Assembly: GCA_027574665.1 (NCBI GenBank)
Contig: CM050655.1
Span: 12,705,170-12,769,169, forward strand
Length of the DNA stretch: 64,000 bases
Direction: 5' to 3'
Source: Rhynochetos jubatus
Taxonomy: Eukaryota > Chordata > Aves > Eurypygiformes > Rhynochetidae
Positions 11,831 through 25,000 of the stretch are shown here, in pieces (position 1 is the stretch's first letter; each line of letters starts with the position of its first letter). A program made the position numbers and the translations under genes. Below the pieces are notes generated by a model. It was not told where the DNA came from and ran no database searches. It worked only from the letters and a program-made list of their open reading frames with translations.

Positions 11831-12598
11831 TATGTAAGCTCATATAATGTAACCTACTACTTCCTTAGACATAATTGTCTATACCTATGCATTAAGAGAG
11901 TTATTGAATTATAATGGGCAGTTAAAAATATGTCACACAGTTATTTCCATAAAGCAGTGAAAATAATGCAGTTGTTTTATTAAAAGATTCAAATGAGCCA
12001 CATAGTCAGGCATGACTTAAACTGCTTCTACTTAACACGGCCATCAACGGAAAAAAAGTGCAGAGGTTCTTCTTGATTTCACTTAGCTTTGGATCTGAAC
12101 CAAGATGACTATATTATCCCTTATGTCAATAAAAACAGACAACAAAACATGTTTCAATTGTTTTATGAAGGACAAAAACTGTCAACAAAATAGTTATTAC
12201 ATTAGTGAAATATTTAAATCTCAAGCAATGAACTGCAGTAGTGTTACTGCAAATACTTTTCTTCACTGTTTTGTGGTATCTCAGAAAAATGACAAGATAG
12301 GAAGCAATATGAAAAAGACAAAGATGGAAATTTTGATTTGAAAAGGTGAGTATAATGTTTGAGATATTCATCACTAAATATGATTCACACCTAATTAAAA
12401 GCAGTTTTGATCAATTATCTATGTTTTCTCACCTTTCTGTACAGCTATAGTAACAATCTCTTTAAACATTAACACGTTTCATTATTTGCAACTTTGCAGA
12501 ATATTCGTGTAATATATCCTTGAAGTTTTACCAAAAGATCCTTATCTGTAAAGCACAAACCTAAGTCAGACTCATTAAAATGTTTGAAGTTTTCCAAT

Positions 12599-12626
12599 AA
12601 CAAGCCCACTTATTGTGGGCTTTGTT
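12599..12626. repeat. Short hairpin-forming inverted repeat
   Basis: AACAAGCCCAC and GTGGGCTTTGTT face each other across a 5-base loop, with one unpaired base in the stem. The stem is GC-rich for this region. It is too short for a microRNA precursor. Confidence 0.7.
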
Positions 12627-12819
12627 CACATAAGCTAAATCTTATCTACATGAAATAAAGACATTTCCAGCAAAGATGGGAAAAAAATGGCAAGGTTTTT
12701 TGAGAGGCAAATTCTGGTTTTCCTTTGTCCTGTTCTTCAAAAACCTCAGAGATTACAAGGTTTTAGCCCATTAACCTGAGATGATGCAACTCCTGGCATG
12801 TTCTTCTATAAGATGAAAG

Positions 12820-12839
12820 TTACACTAAACTTAGTGTAA
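12820..12839. repeat. Near-perfect 20-bp palindrome
   Basis: TTACACTAA and TTAGTGTAA are exact reverse complements separated by two bases. Possibly a binding site for a dimeric factor, or chance. Confidence 0.7.
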
Positions 12840-14999
12840 ATGTGGGTAATAATTGAGGTTAGTGGTTCGTTTGTGGCCCTGGAGACTGATTTTACTTTTC
12901 TATTGTGGTTTTTTCCTGATTAGGCTTCCTTATCTTTCTTTAGCATTCTGGTGCTGGCATCATTTTTGAAGTCGCTAGAATTCTTGTCCCACTGTGACCC
13001 AAGTAATGTGCATTATTTCTCAACTTAAATGAATTCATTCAAAGATATAAGGGGAGCTTCTGATAGAGTTCATTAAGCTTCTGATAATCTTGTGGGAGCA
13101 ATGCATTACTTATCACTGACTGGGATCTTGACTTCTCTGCGCACTCTCTATGGGAGCTGAAACAACAGTGAAATGTGCTGTGTTTTCCTCTCTAATTAGA
13201 TTGCAATTTACATTTTATTACTTGATTTTCTTCACCAAACTTATTAAAAAAAAATCAATGTGATGGGGTTTATTATTAATCTTGTAGTAATAAAGTATTC
13301 TTCCTGTTGGCTATAGAGGTATTTTTCAGCGTCATTGTAATATCCTTCACCAGTCTGTTGGGTTGCCTTCGTGCTACAGTATACAGCTTACACAGAAGTG
13401 GCTTTTCCCTTTTTTTGTAGGAGAATCTTAAAGTCTCAAAGATTAAATTGGTAATAGTCAGTGAAGTAATTCTATTTATGACTTCTCTGACTTTCACTTT
13501 GTCCAAAGAATGTAATTGTAGCTGAGAAACAAAGATCATGCTTTAAATAATAGCTTATCACTGAAGAACTTCATTTAAGCAACACAGATAAAGCATCCAG
13601 ATTCCCACATCAATGAATACCATTTATAATTACTATGAATATTCTACGAAATTTAGAGATGCTGTAAGCTCTGCACTAATGTTTTAGGATCTGTTGGAAA
13701 TGTTCCTTTGAGGATGTGAAAGCAGTTTGTTGCATACAGCTTTTTGCTCTTTGAAATCACCTCTTGCTGATGGTGCTGAACATCCCAATTGTCACCAGCA
13801 CTTTGAAGTCTGAGGCAGTCACCTGAAAGTGAAACAGCTACACACAGAACCAATCATCTTACAAACTAACTTGGAGAACATGACATCTTGTATGTCTATT
13901 CCACCCTCTTGTAATCTCCTTTTCTGCTACCAAGTGTTGTCTTCTCATCTAGCATTCCATTTGCTCCCATAGCCTGTAGCTGAGACCTTTCCTTTCAGCT
14001 CTGGAGAAAGCCTGAGTAATGTGTAATGTGACTAAATTGCACATATACACCAGGCAGGGAAAAGAACAAATGTAATTCTAGGTCAACATTTCTGGGGAGA
14101 TTCCAGCCAAAGACAGCAATCATTTCTTTGATACTGCTCTTCCCTAAGAACTCACCTGAATTAATGCTCCAATGGGTGATTAAATTAGTTTGTTACTTCC
14201 TTCTACAAAATACATCCTCTACTCAGCACAGAGTATTACAAAAATTCAGAACATCACAGCTTGTTCTCCCAAAACTCAACATTTTTCCAAACTCAAATAG
14301 ATAAATGAAAGGCTATATATAGCAGCAGAATCTAAGTCCCTCTCATCATAGCCCTGTGGAGCAGAGTTTCAAAAGGGGCGTACAGATGTATGAAAAAAAT
14401 CTGTGTATGTGTCTCATACCACAGCCTAAAAACTAGGCAAGCTATGGCACTGCAACACTATAGGACATTCGATGTGTTTTTAATAGGGCCTTAAAATAAA
14501 GCTTGTATCCTAGATATAGGCAAGAAAGAGAGTAAAGTCGCATATCCATTCTTATTCTAATTAAGCATTCTTTGTTAATTAGCACTGAAATTAAATAGCA
14601 TCTTCGAATCATCAAACAATTAAGTGGTACGTTTTGTGAGTGCTGTCAAAAAGAATCACTTTGATGGGAAAGGCAGAAAGAAAAATCTGGTTTCATTAGG
14701 TTGTTTTTACTGTTTACTGCCAAAAATAAAACATGGGTTTGGCTAGGAAAACCTTTCAGTGTTATTTTTACTCTGTATAAATGACAAAGCTGTAAAATTT
14801 CTAAAACAAAAATGTTCACAAAACAGATTTCTATAGGCAAAAATGGCATTAAATTTGATAGCTACACAGAGCTCTGAATATGTCATCTTAAAACATTCAT
14901 TCCTACTTTTAAAATCAGTATCCATGTAGAAGTGGACATGTTTTAGAATAGCCAAAAAATTAAGCTCTTTTATTGCTTACAAGTTTCACTGAACTGATG

Positions 15000-17900
15000 T
15001 GAATATCAGGGAAAAGAAGGTTGGTATTGGCATTTGTTGAACAATAGCAAAGTCCTTCCATTTATAAGTTTTGCATAAAGAAAAATTTTGTCTATACATT
15101 CAACCTTTTGTCACCCTTATGAACTCTATGTCTTTTTGACCCTCGCTAGGAAGTGAATAGCAGTGTGGTAAAATTTGGCCTCAAGGGGCCTCAAGGATAC
15201 AACTGAAGTCAAACAGCTACCGCAGGTTTTACCGAGACGGCGATTTGTTCATTGTTTAAAGCTTGCAACACAGGAATTCACAAACAGATACTGCTAGAAC
15301 TTGCTCACCATCTCTCCATTTTGGTGAGCAAGATCTGCTCCTTTGGTGATTTGGCTGCTGTGTGTTTCACTAATGTATTCAGTGACATAATTCATCTGCA
15401 AACGAGACACCCTTGGCAATTATACTTCTCAAAAAAAAAAAAAAATTTCTAGCCAACTTTTTGACAGTATTTGGGAATGGAAAGAATAAATTCTTGAAAA
15501 AGGGAGAGAGGTTTTTGGGGGAGGGGCTTTGGTTTATTTTTCTCCTTGTCAGCTCATTTAATTTTGGCTTGCTAGCTTAATACTCTCCCTCCATATTATA
15601 CTCCTTCAGTAGCAATTTTTTGAGTGTTTATCTAATTAACTGCCACACTGCTTATAGCTGTATAGGCAAAACTTTACTGTGATTAAATCCAAATTATTTC
15701 CACACAAATACTGCCAGAGTGGAATTTGCTTGGGGGAAAGCAAATCTTTTGCATTCCCTCAGCTGTTCAAATAGAAAATTCATAACCACGCCCTGAGAAA
15801 GGGTTTTAAAAAGGCAGACTGAAATGCAAAGGATTAAACTCACAGGTTTCTTTATGGCTTAATTTGAATATTAGATGATATATAGCAGGTAAATTTTGGT
15901 TAATTTGGCAATAGACAACAAACCAACAAAGGTTTCAAACTATCCCTCTGTAACATCTCATCCACACATGCACACCTGTCTCAAATTGCAGAACGGTCAG
16001 AAGGCAGGAAAACACACAAGTTCACAGCTTCAGCAGCATTAGGGGCCCCAGTTCCTTCTCTCCTGAGGCAGGGATCACACAACCCCCAGGATGGTGCCAC
16101 AACACCTTTCTGCCTTGGTAGTGTGGAAGGGGAGTTCAGAGACCAGGCATGGGTTGCTTTTGGTTTTGCATTTATACCACATCTTGCACAGATTTTTCCA
16201 TCTTCTAAGGAAAGAATTCATCTGGATTACTGGCTACCACAATTTCACAGCAGATATTTTAACCGCCAGAACCTGCCATCAGCTAAACAGAGTCCTTTCC
16301 TGAAACCAGGATCAGGAGGCAGATTATGGTGTACAGCCTGGGTTCAGTCTGGAAGACAATCACCAGAGTGTACTTGAAAGTTTTCAGAAGCAAAATCTTG
16401 TAAAGGCTTGGTTCTTCAAAAGGACTGACTCAAAGGTATTCCCCTGTAATCTGTGCTTTGTAAGAAGCAGTTATGTCACCACCTTTCCAAGTGTCTGAAA
16501 AGGTAAGTGGGGAAGAATTTACTTTGCAACAAGGGTTATTACAATGCAGTCTGAGTCTGGCATTCTTAAGACAAGTAAGTGTCAGAGGACTTGTAAATAA
16601 AAGTAGACCAGCTGCACTTCCTAAATAAATTAATAATGTAAAAACAATTCTTGCTCTTCACAGATACTACAAAGTGTAACACACAATACTTTGTTTTGCT
16701 TTTAGCTTCCATGGATGTTTTATGTTTACAATGGCACTTTTCTCTGGGAACTGACCATTCTGACAACTGATGACAATATCTATAATGCGCTTTATAATTA
16801 TTGTGCTACAATGGTAAAAAAAAAAAATTAAAAAATCAATTAAACTACTAATATCTAATGTCCTATAATCAGTGCTACATTAATTGCAGTTCCTCACTCC
16901 AAGCATAGCTTTACCTGTGTATCCAAGCTTTTTTCTTAGGATCTACAGTCAAGACACCAGTATTCCAGCTTCTAAATAACACACGTGAGAGTGGTACTGT
17001 TCATAACACTGATAGGGATAATCATGTTAGCTAGCAGCTGCTACCCTTAATCTGTTATTGATGCGTTTTGTAAAAGGGCTTGTTTGAAATTGTTTGGCTG
17101 ATTTGAAAACAAGATTCTGAGAGGAAACATTTTCGACAGCCTGCCAGAGCAATTGGTAAAACGTGGATAAGCATAAACTAGAGTTACAAACTTCTTTCCT
17201 TCTTGTGAAGCTTTATTAGTGTAGATGCAACTGAAGGGAATATAAGAAGGTATTTCTCTGAAAGTATAATGGAGGTCCATACGTGCCACTCTTTCCTTAT
17301 TTAAGGAAGTATGTTGATTATTATGCAAAAAATGTTATTTCTACCTAGAAGCATTTTTATGCCAGGTTCAAACATAATGAAAAAAGGAAAAAAAAAAGTA
17401 GATTTTTTACATGAATATATAAATACTGTATTATTAGCTTTCCTTACTGCAACTGTTTTTCACTCTGAAATCCAAATTCTACATCAATTATTTAAGTCAG
17501 AAACAGGATTTGATTGAAACAAATCTATAATTTTATTGACTGCCCATTCTACTAATTCTTCACAAGTTAGGAGGAAAAAGAAAAGGACAGGCAATGAAAC
17601 CATAGAATGCAATAGAGTTTCAAGTTTTGTGATATCTTTCATGGGCCAAACACATGGCAAATTTTGAGCAGTATTACTTAGAGTACAAGTATCTGAAAGT
17701 GGATGAGAAATGACACATATGAATCTAATCTGTCCCAAGAAGAGACAATGAGAAAAAACAGACATGGTAACAGTGTAATAATATAACTCTGAAACATTTA
17801 AAATGTTAATTCTGTACTACTTTTGAAAGATGATAATTCTTTTCTACAGTCATATCCTATTCATGGTCATTTTGTCTATGGAAGCCCACCTTCTGGTGAT

Positions 17901-18994
17901 GCTCTCTGAAACCAGGAAGCCATGCAAGGCTTCATAGATTTCCTTCAACCCATTCCCCAGGTGTCTGCGGAGAGGTATTTCCTTCTGCTCTGATCTGAGG
18001 AAACAGACAAATACAGTGTTGATAATACGGATGGACTATGGCTGTAGAAGCACGAATATTTAAATTCTGTTTCTTTCACTGAGTGTCCTGAAAAATTCTA
18101 AAATTCTTTTAGCCTGTTTGACTCCTGAGTATTGAGTAAGGGCTCATAAATCTACTAAAGTCACAATAGTAACACTAGTGTTGAGTCAAAGACCAACACA
18201 TTATTAGCTAATCCACTAACACTTCTGTCAATCAGTTCTCAGATCCAGCCAACAAACAATCAAGCATTTCTCTGAATGCTCAGTAAGATTTTATCTTAAG
18301 TAGGGTACTTAGATGTTCATTATAAATTAAATCTTGCTCCTCTTGATCACCCATAAGTAAGAAAAACTTGACCCTACCTAAGGATTTGAAGTACCTCTCC
18401 CTCCTCCATGCCTCCATGTTTAAGCATGAAAAATTAATACAAAAAAAATAGTAATGCTTTTGTATTGCTGCGCAGTTTCCCACTACTGGAGCATAAGTGA
18501 GATAGCACAATTCAATAAGATTTTATCTGATTCCTCCAATGGTGAAAATAATGGTTTCAAAATAGGAAAGGTATTTCCAAGTAAACCGTGGCACAGAAAA
18601 AAGCAGACTACCTGCTGGTCTCTCAGCATGTGATGCAGTCATTGATTCCTCCTTTTCAAGTAAAAATATTTTAAATCATGTGTGCCCAGGATTTTATCTG
18701 GTTAAATGAAATTAGTTTTTACCAATGATAATTCATTTTTAATTATAATGTATGAATGAAAGATTGAAGTGTGAGATGAAAGTGCTGAAGCTGAGGGAAG
18801 AATGGGAATTCCTTTTTCTCTCCAGTTTCAGAGATCTCAAGTTATGCCTTTGAACATTTCACAGGCAATTCATTTCTGAAATGCCTAGTACTTTAAATCA
18901 CATGGAGGCTACACTTGTTATTTTTTTACCTTAGTTTTTGTCACAGCATATGATTCTTATGTCATGCTCCTCTGTATGTTGCTATTGCTTTTAG
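15000..18994. other. Unique noncoding DNA
   Basis: No gene is supported. A 15-A run lies at 15431-15445. Two overlapping forward frames at 16091-16377 (70 and 84 codons) sit in slightly GC-richer DNA and are followed by a good donor (AAAAG|GTAAGT near 16502). The reading frames stop before it and no family is recognised. Confidence 0.5.
15300..15332. repeat. Perfect 11-bp stem with 11-base loop
   Basis: CTTGCTCACCA and TGGTGAGCAAG are exact reverse complements around an 11-base loop. Pairing does not extend outward, so it is shorter than a microRNA hairpin. Confidence 0.8.
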
Positions 18995-19040
18995 ACAAAG
19001 TGCCTAAATACATGTCAGATAGAAAACCACTGTCGAACCG
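18995..19040 (+). other. Candidate short internal exon, 46 nt
   Basis: A strong acceptor (pyrimidine-rich tract ending TTGCTTTTAG) and a strong donor (CCG|GTAAGT) bound 46 nt. Two of the three frames are open. The phase-2 reading gives a hydrophilic peptide, K-V-P-K-Y-M-S-D-R-K-P-L-S-N, with one base left over. I do not recognise it. Paired signals of this quality are uncommon but not rare in 64 kb. It would be a plus-strand exon, at odds with the minus-strand exons suggested elsewhere. Confidence 0.25.
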
Positions 19041-22000
19041 GTAAGTTACAGTTACAGTCATACACACAGCATTAGTTCTTACTTGGCATGGGGTCCTTAG
19101 CAGAAGCGTAAGCAATGATAAACCTGAAATCAGCTTTGGGATATCTAATCATCTCATATGAAACATTTGCTTTTTTGTTATCATGGTCATTTATTTTACA
19201 CTGTATGAGCCTTTAGTCCTAATGCTATAGTACTTGCCTTTTAAGATGTGGAAAAATGTGCCAACTAAAAGGAAGATTAGAAAATTTAACAGAATATTTT
19301 GGGATACTAGAGAACTTCATTTAGAATATTGTCAATAGCCTCGTTGTCAGAAGCTGGAAGTCCTTTAGTGTGGTCCCAATATTTCAGAAGATTCTTACAA
19401 AGGATATAATTTACTATGGGCAAACATTGAAGATACATGCATATAATTATGTGTGTGTACGTATGTGTGTATATTTACACTATGAACATAAATTAGCAAC
19501 ACAAGACCTCCAAACCTATTGAGAACAATAGAAATCTCTCTCCCTCATGAGACTGAAATGGTTTCTATTCACTCATAATAGTCTGACAGAAGGTAGAAAG
19601 CCACTTGTCAGCTTATAAATGGAGTTGGTTATTAGTCAAGCAGTTTCAAAGCAATTCAAAGGCATTAATTTCATTCTCCCCAGCCCTACACCCCAATGCT
19701 CTCATACCAGCACTCCACGATCAGAGCCACTCACACCCACCTCGAAAACTTATCTACTTCACACCCCCCTCCTCCACATCAAATCAAGTAACAGCATGCT
19801 CCACTACCCTAGTAACCCAGATGCACCATACAGCAAGCACCACTCCAGTAAAATCACAGGAGCAAAAGCTCCACAGTGTGCTGTGAAGAAAAGCAGTCTG
19901 TAAACCCCTAAGATTATGTGTTAATGAGTGTGATGCTTAATATTCAGTGGGAAATAACAACAGACATAAACTACTCATAGAACTGGTTATTTAGGAGACA
20001 ATACACAGATGATACAATTAGATTAATTCAACTCCCAAGTAAGGATATCTTGGCAGGTAACCTGAAATTAACCCCTCGTTGTTTGCCAGAAGTCAGTTCA
20101 GAGCAGCAAAAATGACTAGTGGTGGTGTTTGGGTGGGTTTTTTTTTGCTAAATTAATTCACAAAGGGATATTTTTAGGATACTTGAGGTGAGATAGAAAG
20201 TAAGCTTAAAATCTGAATAAATAAATAAAATTTGGTGAAAAAAGGCTGAATAAATAGGAACAACATATCAACAACAATTTTATAATTCTAAAAAAAAAAG
20301 GTTGAGAAGAACACCTTTCTCAAAACCAGTACTGACAGGTTAAAGAAAATGTTCTGTTTCCACTGTTCCTTCCCCACACAAGAAGCACCCATACCCACAC
20401 TCAAACATTAAAACACAAGTAACCAAACCTAGGCCATACACCTCTGACATTCCCTGTCTGACAAACATCCACAGTCATGACACACAGCACTGGATTTTTT
20501 ACAAACTTTAATGAGAACTTTTGCAGATTCCCCCTGAGTCCAGTTGTCTACTCCCTTGCTTACACACCCAAGTGCACCACCTTTCTTTTCTTCCTCAACA
20601 AAATGGTTTCTTTTCAAGTAAAATTATTTTCATAGCTCTCTGAAGCTATGATGGAACAGACTGAACTGCTCTTTCATTTCCTACAAATCTTGCATGTGGG
20701 CTCAGCAGTGTGAGAGAAAACTGGAAAACAAACAGTGACCGTAAAGGCCTGACTCCTTGTTTCTGAAGGATATACTGCAGAGTCCTAATGCAACATGACT
20801 TTCTATACTGCTTCCTCTGCTTGACATGTCAGAAAGAAGTGCCAGGTTTTGTCCATTCACTCCCTGCCTTCCCGCATAACGGCGTGTCATACCTCTTATT
20901 CAGGTCCTGCAACGCTAGGTTTGTTTTCCTTGAAAGACCTCATCTTTGAACCACGTCATTCAATCATGTCAATTAAAAAATGGTAAAGTTAGGTTTCAAG
21001 GTGATGAAGAAATCTTTAAAACACTGAAGACCTTAAACATATGAAAGAAATAAAAAGAAATCTGTATCATTTGTTAAAAAAGAAATTTGTATGTTTGGGC
21101 CTACTGTGATTTTTCTAAAGGAATAGCAGCAGCTCTTCAGATACACCATAAATACTGCTAGCTGTCATAGGGAAATAAGGAGGTGACTTCTTTCTCCTCA
21201 GTCCCTTAACAAAGGCACATTATATAGGCTACACACTCTGGCTCCAGGAGAGTTAATATTGCACTTTCTATTCTTGAAACTGAAAAACACACCTGAGTGA
21301 GGTTCTTTCAGGCTTTTTCTTTCCATATTGTGAAATGTTTGCTTTTGGTAATGTTACAGGGTAGTAATCATTGTTCACAGCTATCCCGTATAAATAAATA
21401 TTTTCTTCTAATTATACAACATGAATTAAATACAGGTGTTCATGATCTTTTAGAGGTACTTAGCACTCTCGTGCAAATATACAGTCTTTGTCTTTCTCAA
21501 AGACTAAGAAAATCCCTAGATGAGACTTTTTAATGTTGTATAGGTGGGTATTTATTATTCGTGAAAGGTTATATATCTGCAGTGGAACTATACATCTTAT
21601 TTACTTATATACCTGAAGAGTTTGCTATTACTGAAACTACAGTGATTCCATAAAAAACAGTGGTCTGATCTTCTGTTACTTAAGTATCTCAAGCTCCTTC
21701 ACACCAGTAAAGTGAAGATCCAGACAGCATCTAGACAGGTGAAAACACATCACTAACTTGAAGTTTTACCAACTGTCATGACATTCTTATGTCCCTTCAT
21801 CTTAAGCTGTTTTTTACCTTTTTGTTTTCAGTCTAGCTTTCACTCCTGAACTTTTTCATATCCTTAAGTAAAAGTACTTATCACAAAGAGAGATCTTTTA
21901 GGCTGCCTTCATTCGGTGATGATGCTTGAACATTTCTGAACACTAAATAATGGTCAAGTCCCAAATCTTTGCAATATCTAGCCCCATGGCTCTATTTGCA

Positions 22001-25000
22001 AATGGCACTGCTATTAGTCTGAGTAGGATTGGAGGTTGTGACATACAGCTTTTTAGAAGTGATATCACCTTGTTTTCCACAAAAATTATAATTAACATGA
22101 GTCATCAACCCACTTAGAGGCTGGTCTTGCTGAACTTCCATTCCTATCAAGTACACTCAGCAAAGAATGAGCCTTCAAAGTATGTTCCTTCTTGTTGCAA
22201 TAAAAAGGGCAGAAATGTTTGGAAAGAGGCACTAAAGTCTGACAATATTGGGCATTATGTACTGCATTACAAAGCAAAGAAAAGCTGGCATGTGGTCAAT
22301 TTATCATGCATTTGAGTTTTGGTCACTTAGATAAATTGTAAATGGCATAGGGCAGGATGTTTAGGTGCACTGAATTATAGTGAGACATTCTAATGCTCAT
22401 CTGATCAGTTAAAGGAGTTATTTTGACCCTTAAGCAACTGGAATATGCGATAAGAATCATGCTGTGCCAATCTTCATGAATTTAAGAGACAGTGACAGAA
22501 AACCTAAACAGTGGCTAGCAAGTAGAAGCCAGGCTTTAATAATGTCACTCATTCTAGACTAAGAAAGACTGCATCGTTTCTCTGCTTCTCCTATATTGAA
22601 TATCCCATAATACTGGATCAATGACAACAAATCAAACAAGAAATTTGGAGAAACAGGCTTCCCACACATACCCAAGGTAAGTTTTTCTTACCCATGTAAT
22701 TGATGTTATTATTAGATAAGTAAAAAACACAACAAAAAATGGAAATAGTTAATATGTCAAGCAGACAATTTGACTGGATCCTGTCACAGTGATACTAATG
22801 AAGGGGCTTAATAGTTGTGTATTTCTTACAAATTACTTCAGCTGTCACTCAGCACTGTCTGTTATGAAAACATATTCTGCTTTTCACACCTGTGCCAGTA
22901 GATTAGCCCTAGAACACCTCTGTGTAATCCTTTAAAACTCTACACCTCAATTTATACTCCAATAAAGCTACACTTTTGTCACATAAATAAATAAGTCAAG
23001 AAATCACAAATTTGAGATAAATCCATGACTCCTGCAAAATATCTCTCCACTCAGTCTAAGGAGAAGCTGCAGTTGATTACCAGAGACATGTCATCTAGAA
23101 TAGTAGAATTTATGAAGGTGTCTGTTTTCCAAACCAGAATTCTTACGAAGCAAGAATATTGCATGCAATAAACTTTACATCACTTTGGAGGAAATATGAT
23201 TTTTTTGGTCATATTCTTTACCTTTTCAGTGGAAAAAAAAATGTTAAAAGTGATAACTTACATTTTGTAGTGTTAGCCATTGCTATAATTCATATGAATG
23301 CAATTTATCTATATGAACTTTGTTCCCTAGAAATGCACAGCATAGCTGGTTTTGTCAATACATGCTCTTCAAGAATCTTAAATAAGAGAGATTCAAAGCA
23401 TTTTAATATGAAACTGGTCAAATATTAGTCCTCTTCTGGACGCAAAAATCGTTGAAGCCCCATATAGCCATGTTCTCCGACTCTGAACTGTTCAGACCAA
23501 GCCTAGGCTTAGAACTCCTCACATGTACAAAGTTCTTATTTCTCCACTATAAGTAGTTTTCTTATGTGTCAGCAAGTTACACAAGGGTAGATGGCTCTCT
23601 TCACATATGGACCGACAGAAATATAGATACAGCATAGGATCATTAGATACTTAGCAAAAAACTGAAGAACAATTTTTCCAATTTTTTAATACACTTTGCT
23701 CAACTAAGTTTATTGGGGTTTTTCCTGAATGTGAGCCCATAGCTTGTCATTATTCATTATACCTGACACTTACGGCACCAGTCTTTTACTTAGTAAGTTA
23801 GCGCAGAGAAGAAATATGAAAGATCATGTGGACTGTGAGGTTGCTAGTCTAGAAATCAAAAATTGGCGGAGCATGTTAGACCTTCATCCAGCAGTCTGTG
23901 TCTGCCCTAAAAAGAGCATAATAGATGTTGGAGAGTAAAATACTTATTCGGCACAACTTATTAATTACACAGTGGTGCAAACAAATAACTCTTTCAATGC
24001 TCTTTCCAGCTACTCAATAGCATGTGGCTTAAATTCTGTTACTAGGTAGAAAAGTCTTACATAAAAAATGTAAGTTGTTAAAAGTCCATAATTACTTATT
24101 TGCAAACCAGAAAATAATGGACCCAAACAAGACTCTACATTCAATTATGCTAGTTCTTCTAGGCTACAAAATAGACTCTTTCTTCTCTTCCTTGAAGTTG
24201 TTGGGGTTTTTATTAGCATTAACGGCACGAAAGACAATGATTTCAATTCACAATTAGTTTTAAAAATTAAGATAAATTCAGAGAAAAGGATAAAAGTGTA
24301 AAGTAACTTACACTGCTGGATGTTATTTTTTCTCATAACGACATAAGTGTAAATTGCTTGGCTTTTTTTAGGTTCAAGTTAGATCTTTTTTTTTTAGGTC
24401 ATTTTTCTAGAGGATGGATTATTTTGTTGAGTGTCACCTGACCAATTATGAATAGCATAAAATCATATTTTAGGTCTTAACCACTAGGCCCCTCTTTTTA
24501 GATAATGAGTTTATTTTTCTGTCAGATGAATCTAAACCCTGTTGCTGGACTTAAGCACATCAATATAAATGGCTATAGCCTAGTATTGAAACATTTATCC
24601 TTCTCTCCCATTAGTTTTAAGGTAAAAGACTCAGATAATAGTTTTGAGTAGAAAGTCTGGGCTAATACAGTTTGGGTAGGTTTAAAAGCAGGTCTCATAA
24701 ACCAGTTTTCCAATGGTGTTTATTCTTGTCATTGTTGCTGACTCTTGTCATGCAAACATTAGTCTTGTAAGATATGTCAGTCTTTGTTACAGCCTTGATT
24801 TATTTGATATAAGAGAAAGCAAATTGTCACTGCATTAAAAGTTAATGGACACTTAAAAAAAAAAACAACAATCTCCAGTTTGCTACACAATTTTCTAAAA
24901 TTTGGGCCAATGAAGACCTAAATCATCCTAGACTCTACCGCATTACCATAACTATATATAATTATATTCTCCATTAACCTTGTGTGCCCTCAAGACAGGA

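Larger units (their letters stand above)
10519..14999. other. Unique AT-rich noncoding DNA with short symmetric motifs
   Basis: No gene is supported. Overlapping open frames lie on both strands at 12105-12374 (78 and 82 codons); opposite-strand pairs like this usually arise by chance in AT-rich DNA. The stretch does carry a 22-bp direct repeat, a CRE palindrome and two hairpins, listed separately. Confidence 0.5.

Noticed and set aside
12105..12374. Opposite-strand open frames with a nearby GTGAGT donor
   Set aside because: The plus frame ends in a stop just before the donor, and both strands are open over the same bases, a sign of chance in AT-rich DNA.
16091..16503. Overlapping forward frames followed by AAAAG|GTAAGT
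   Set aside because: Both frames close before the donor and no acceptor gives an open exon reaching it.
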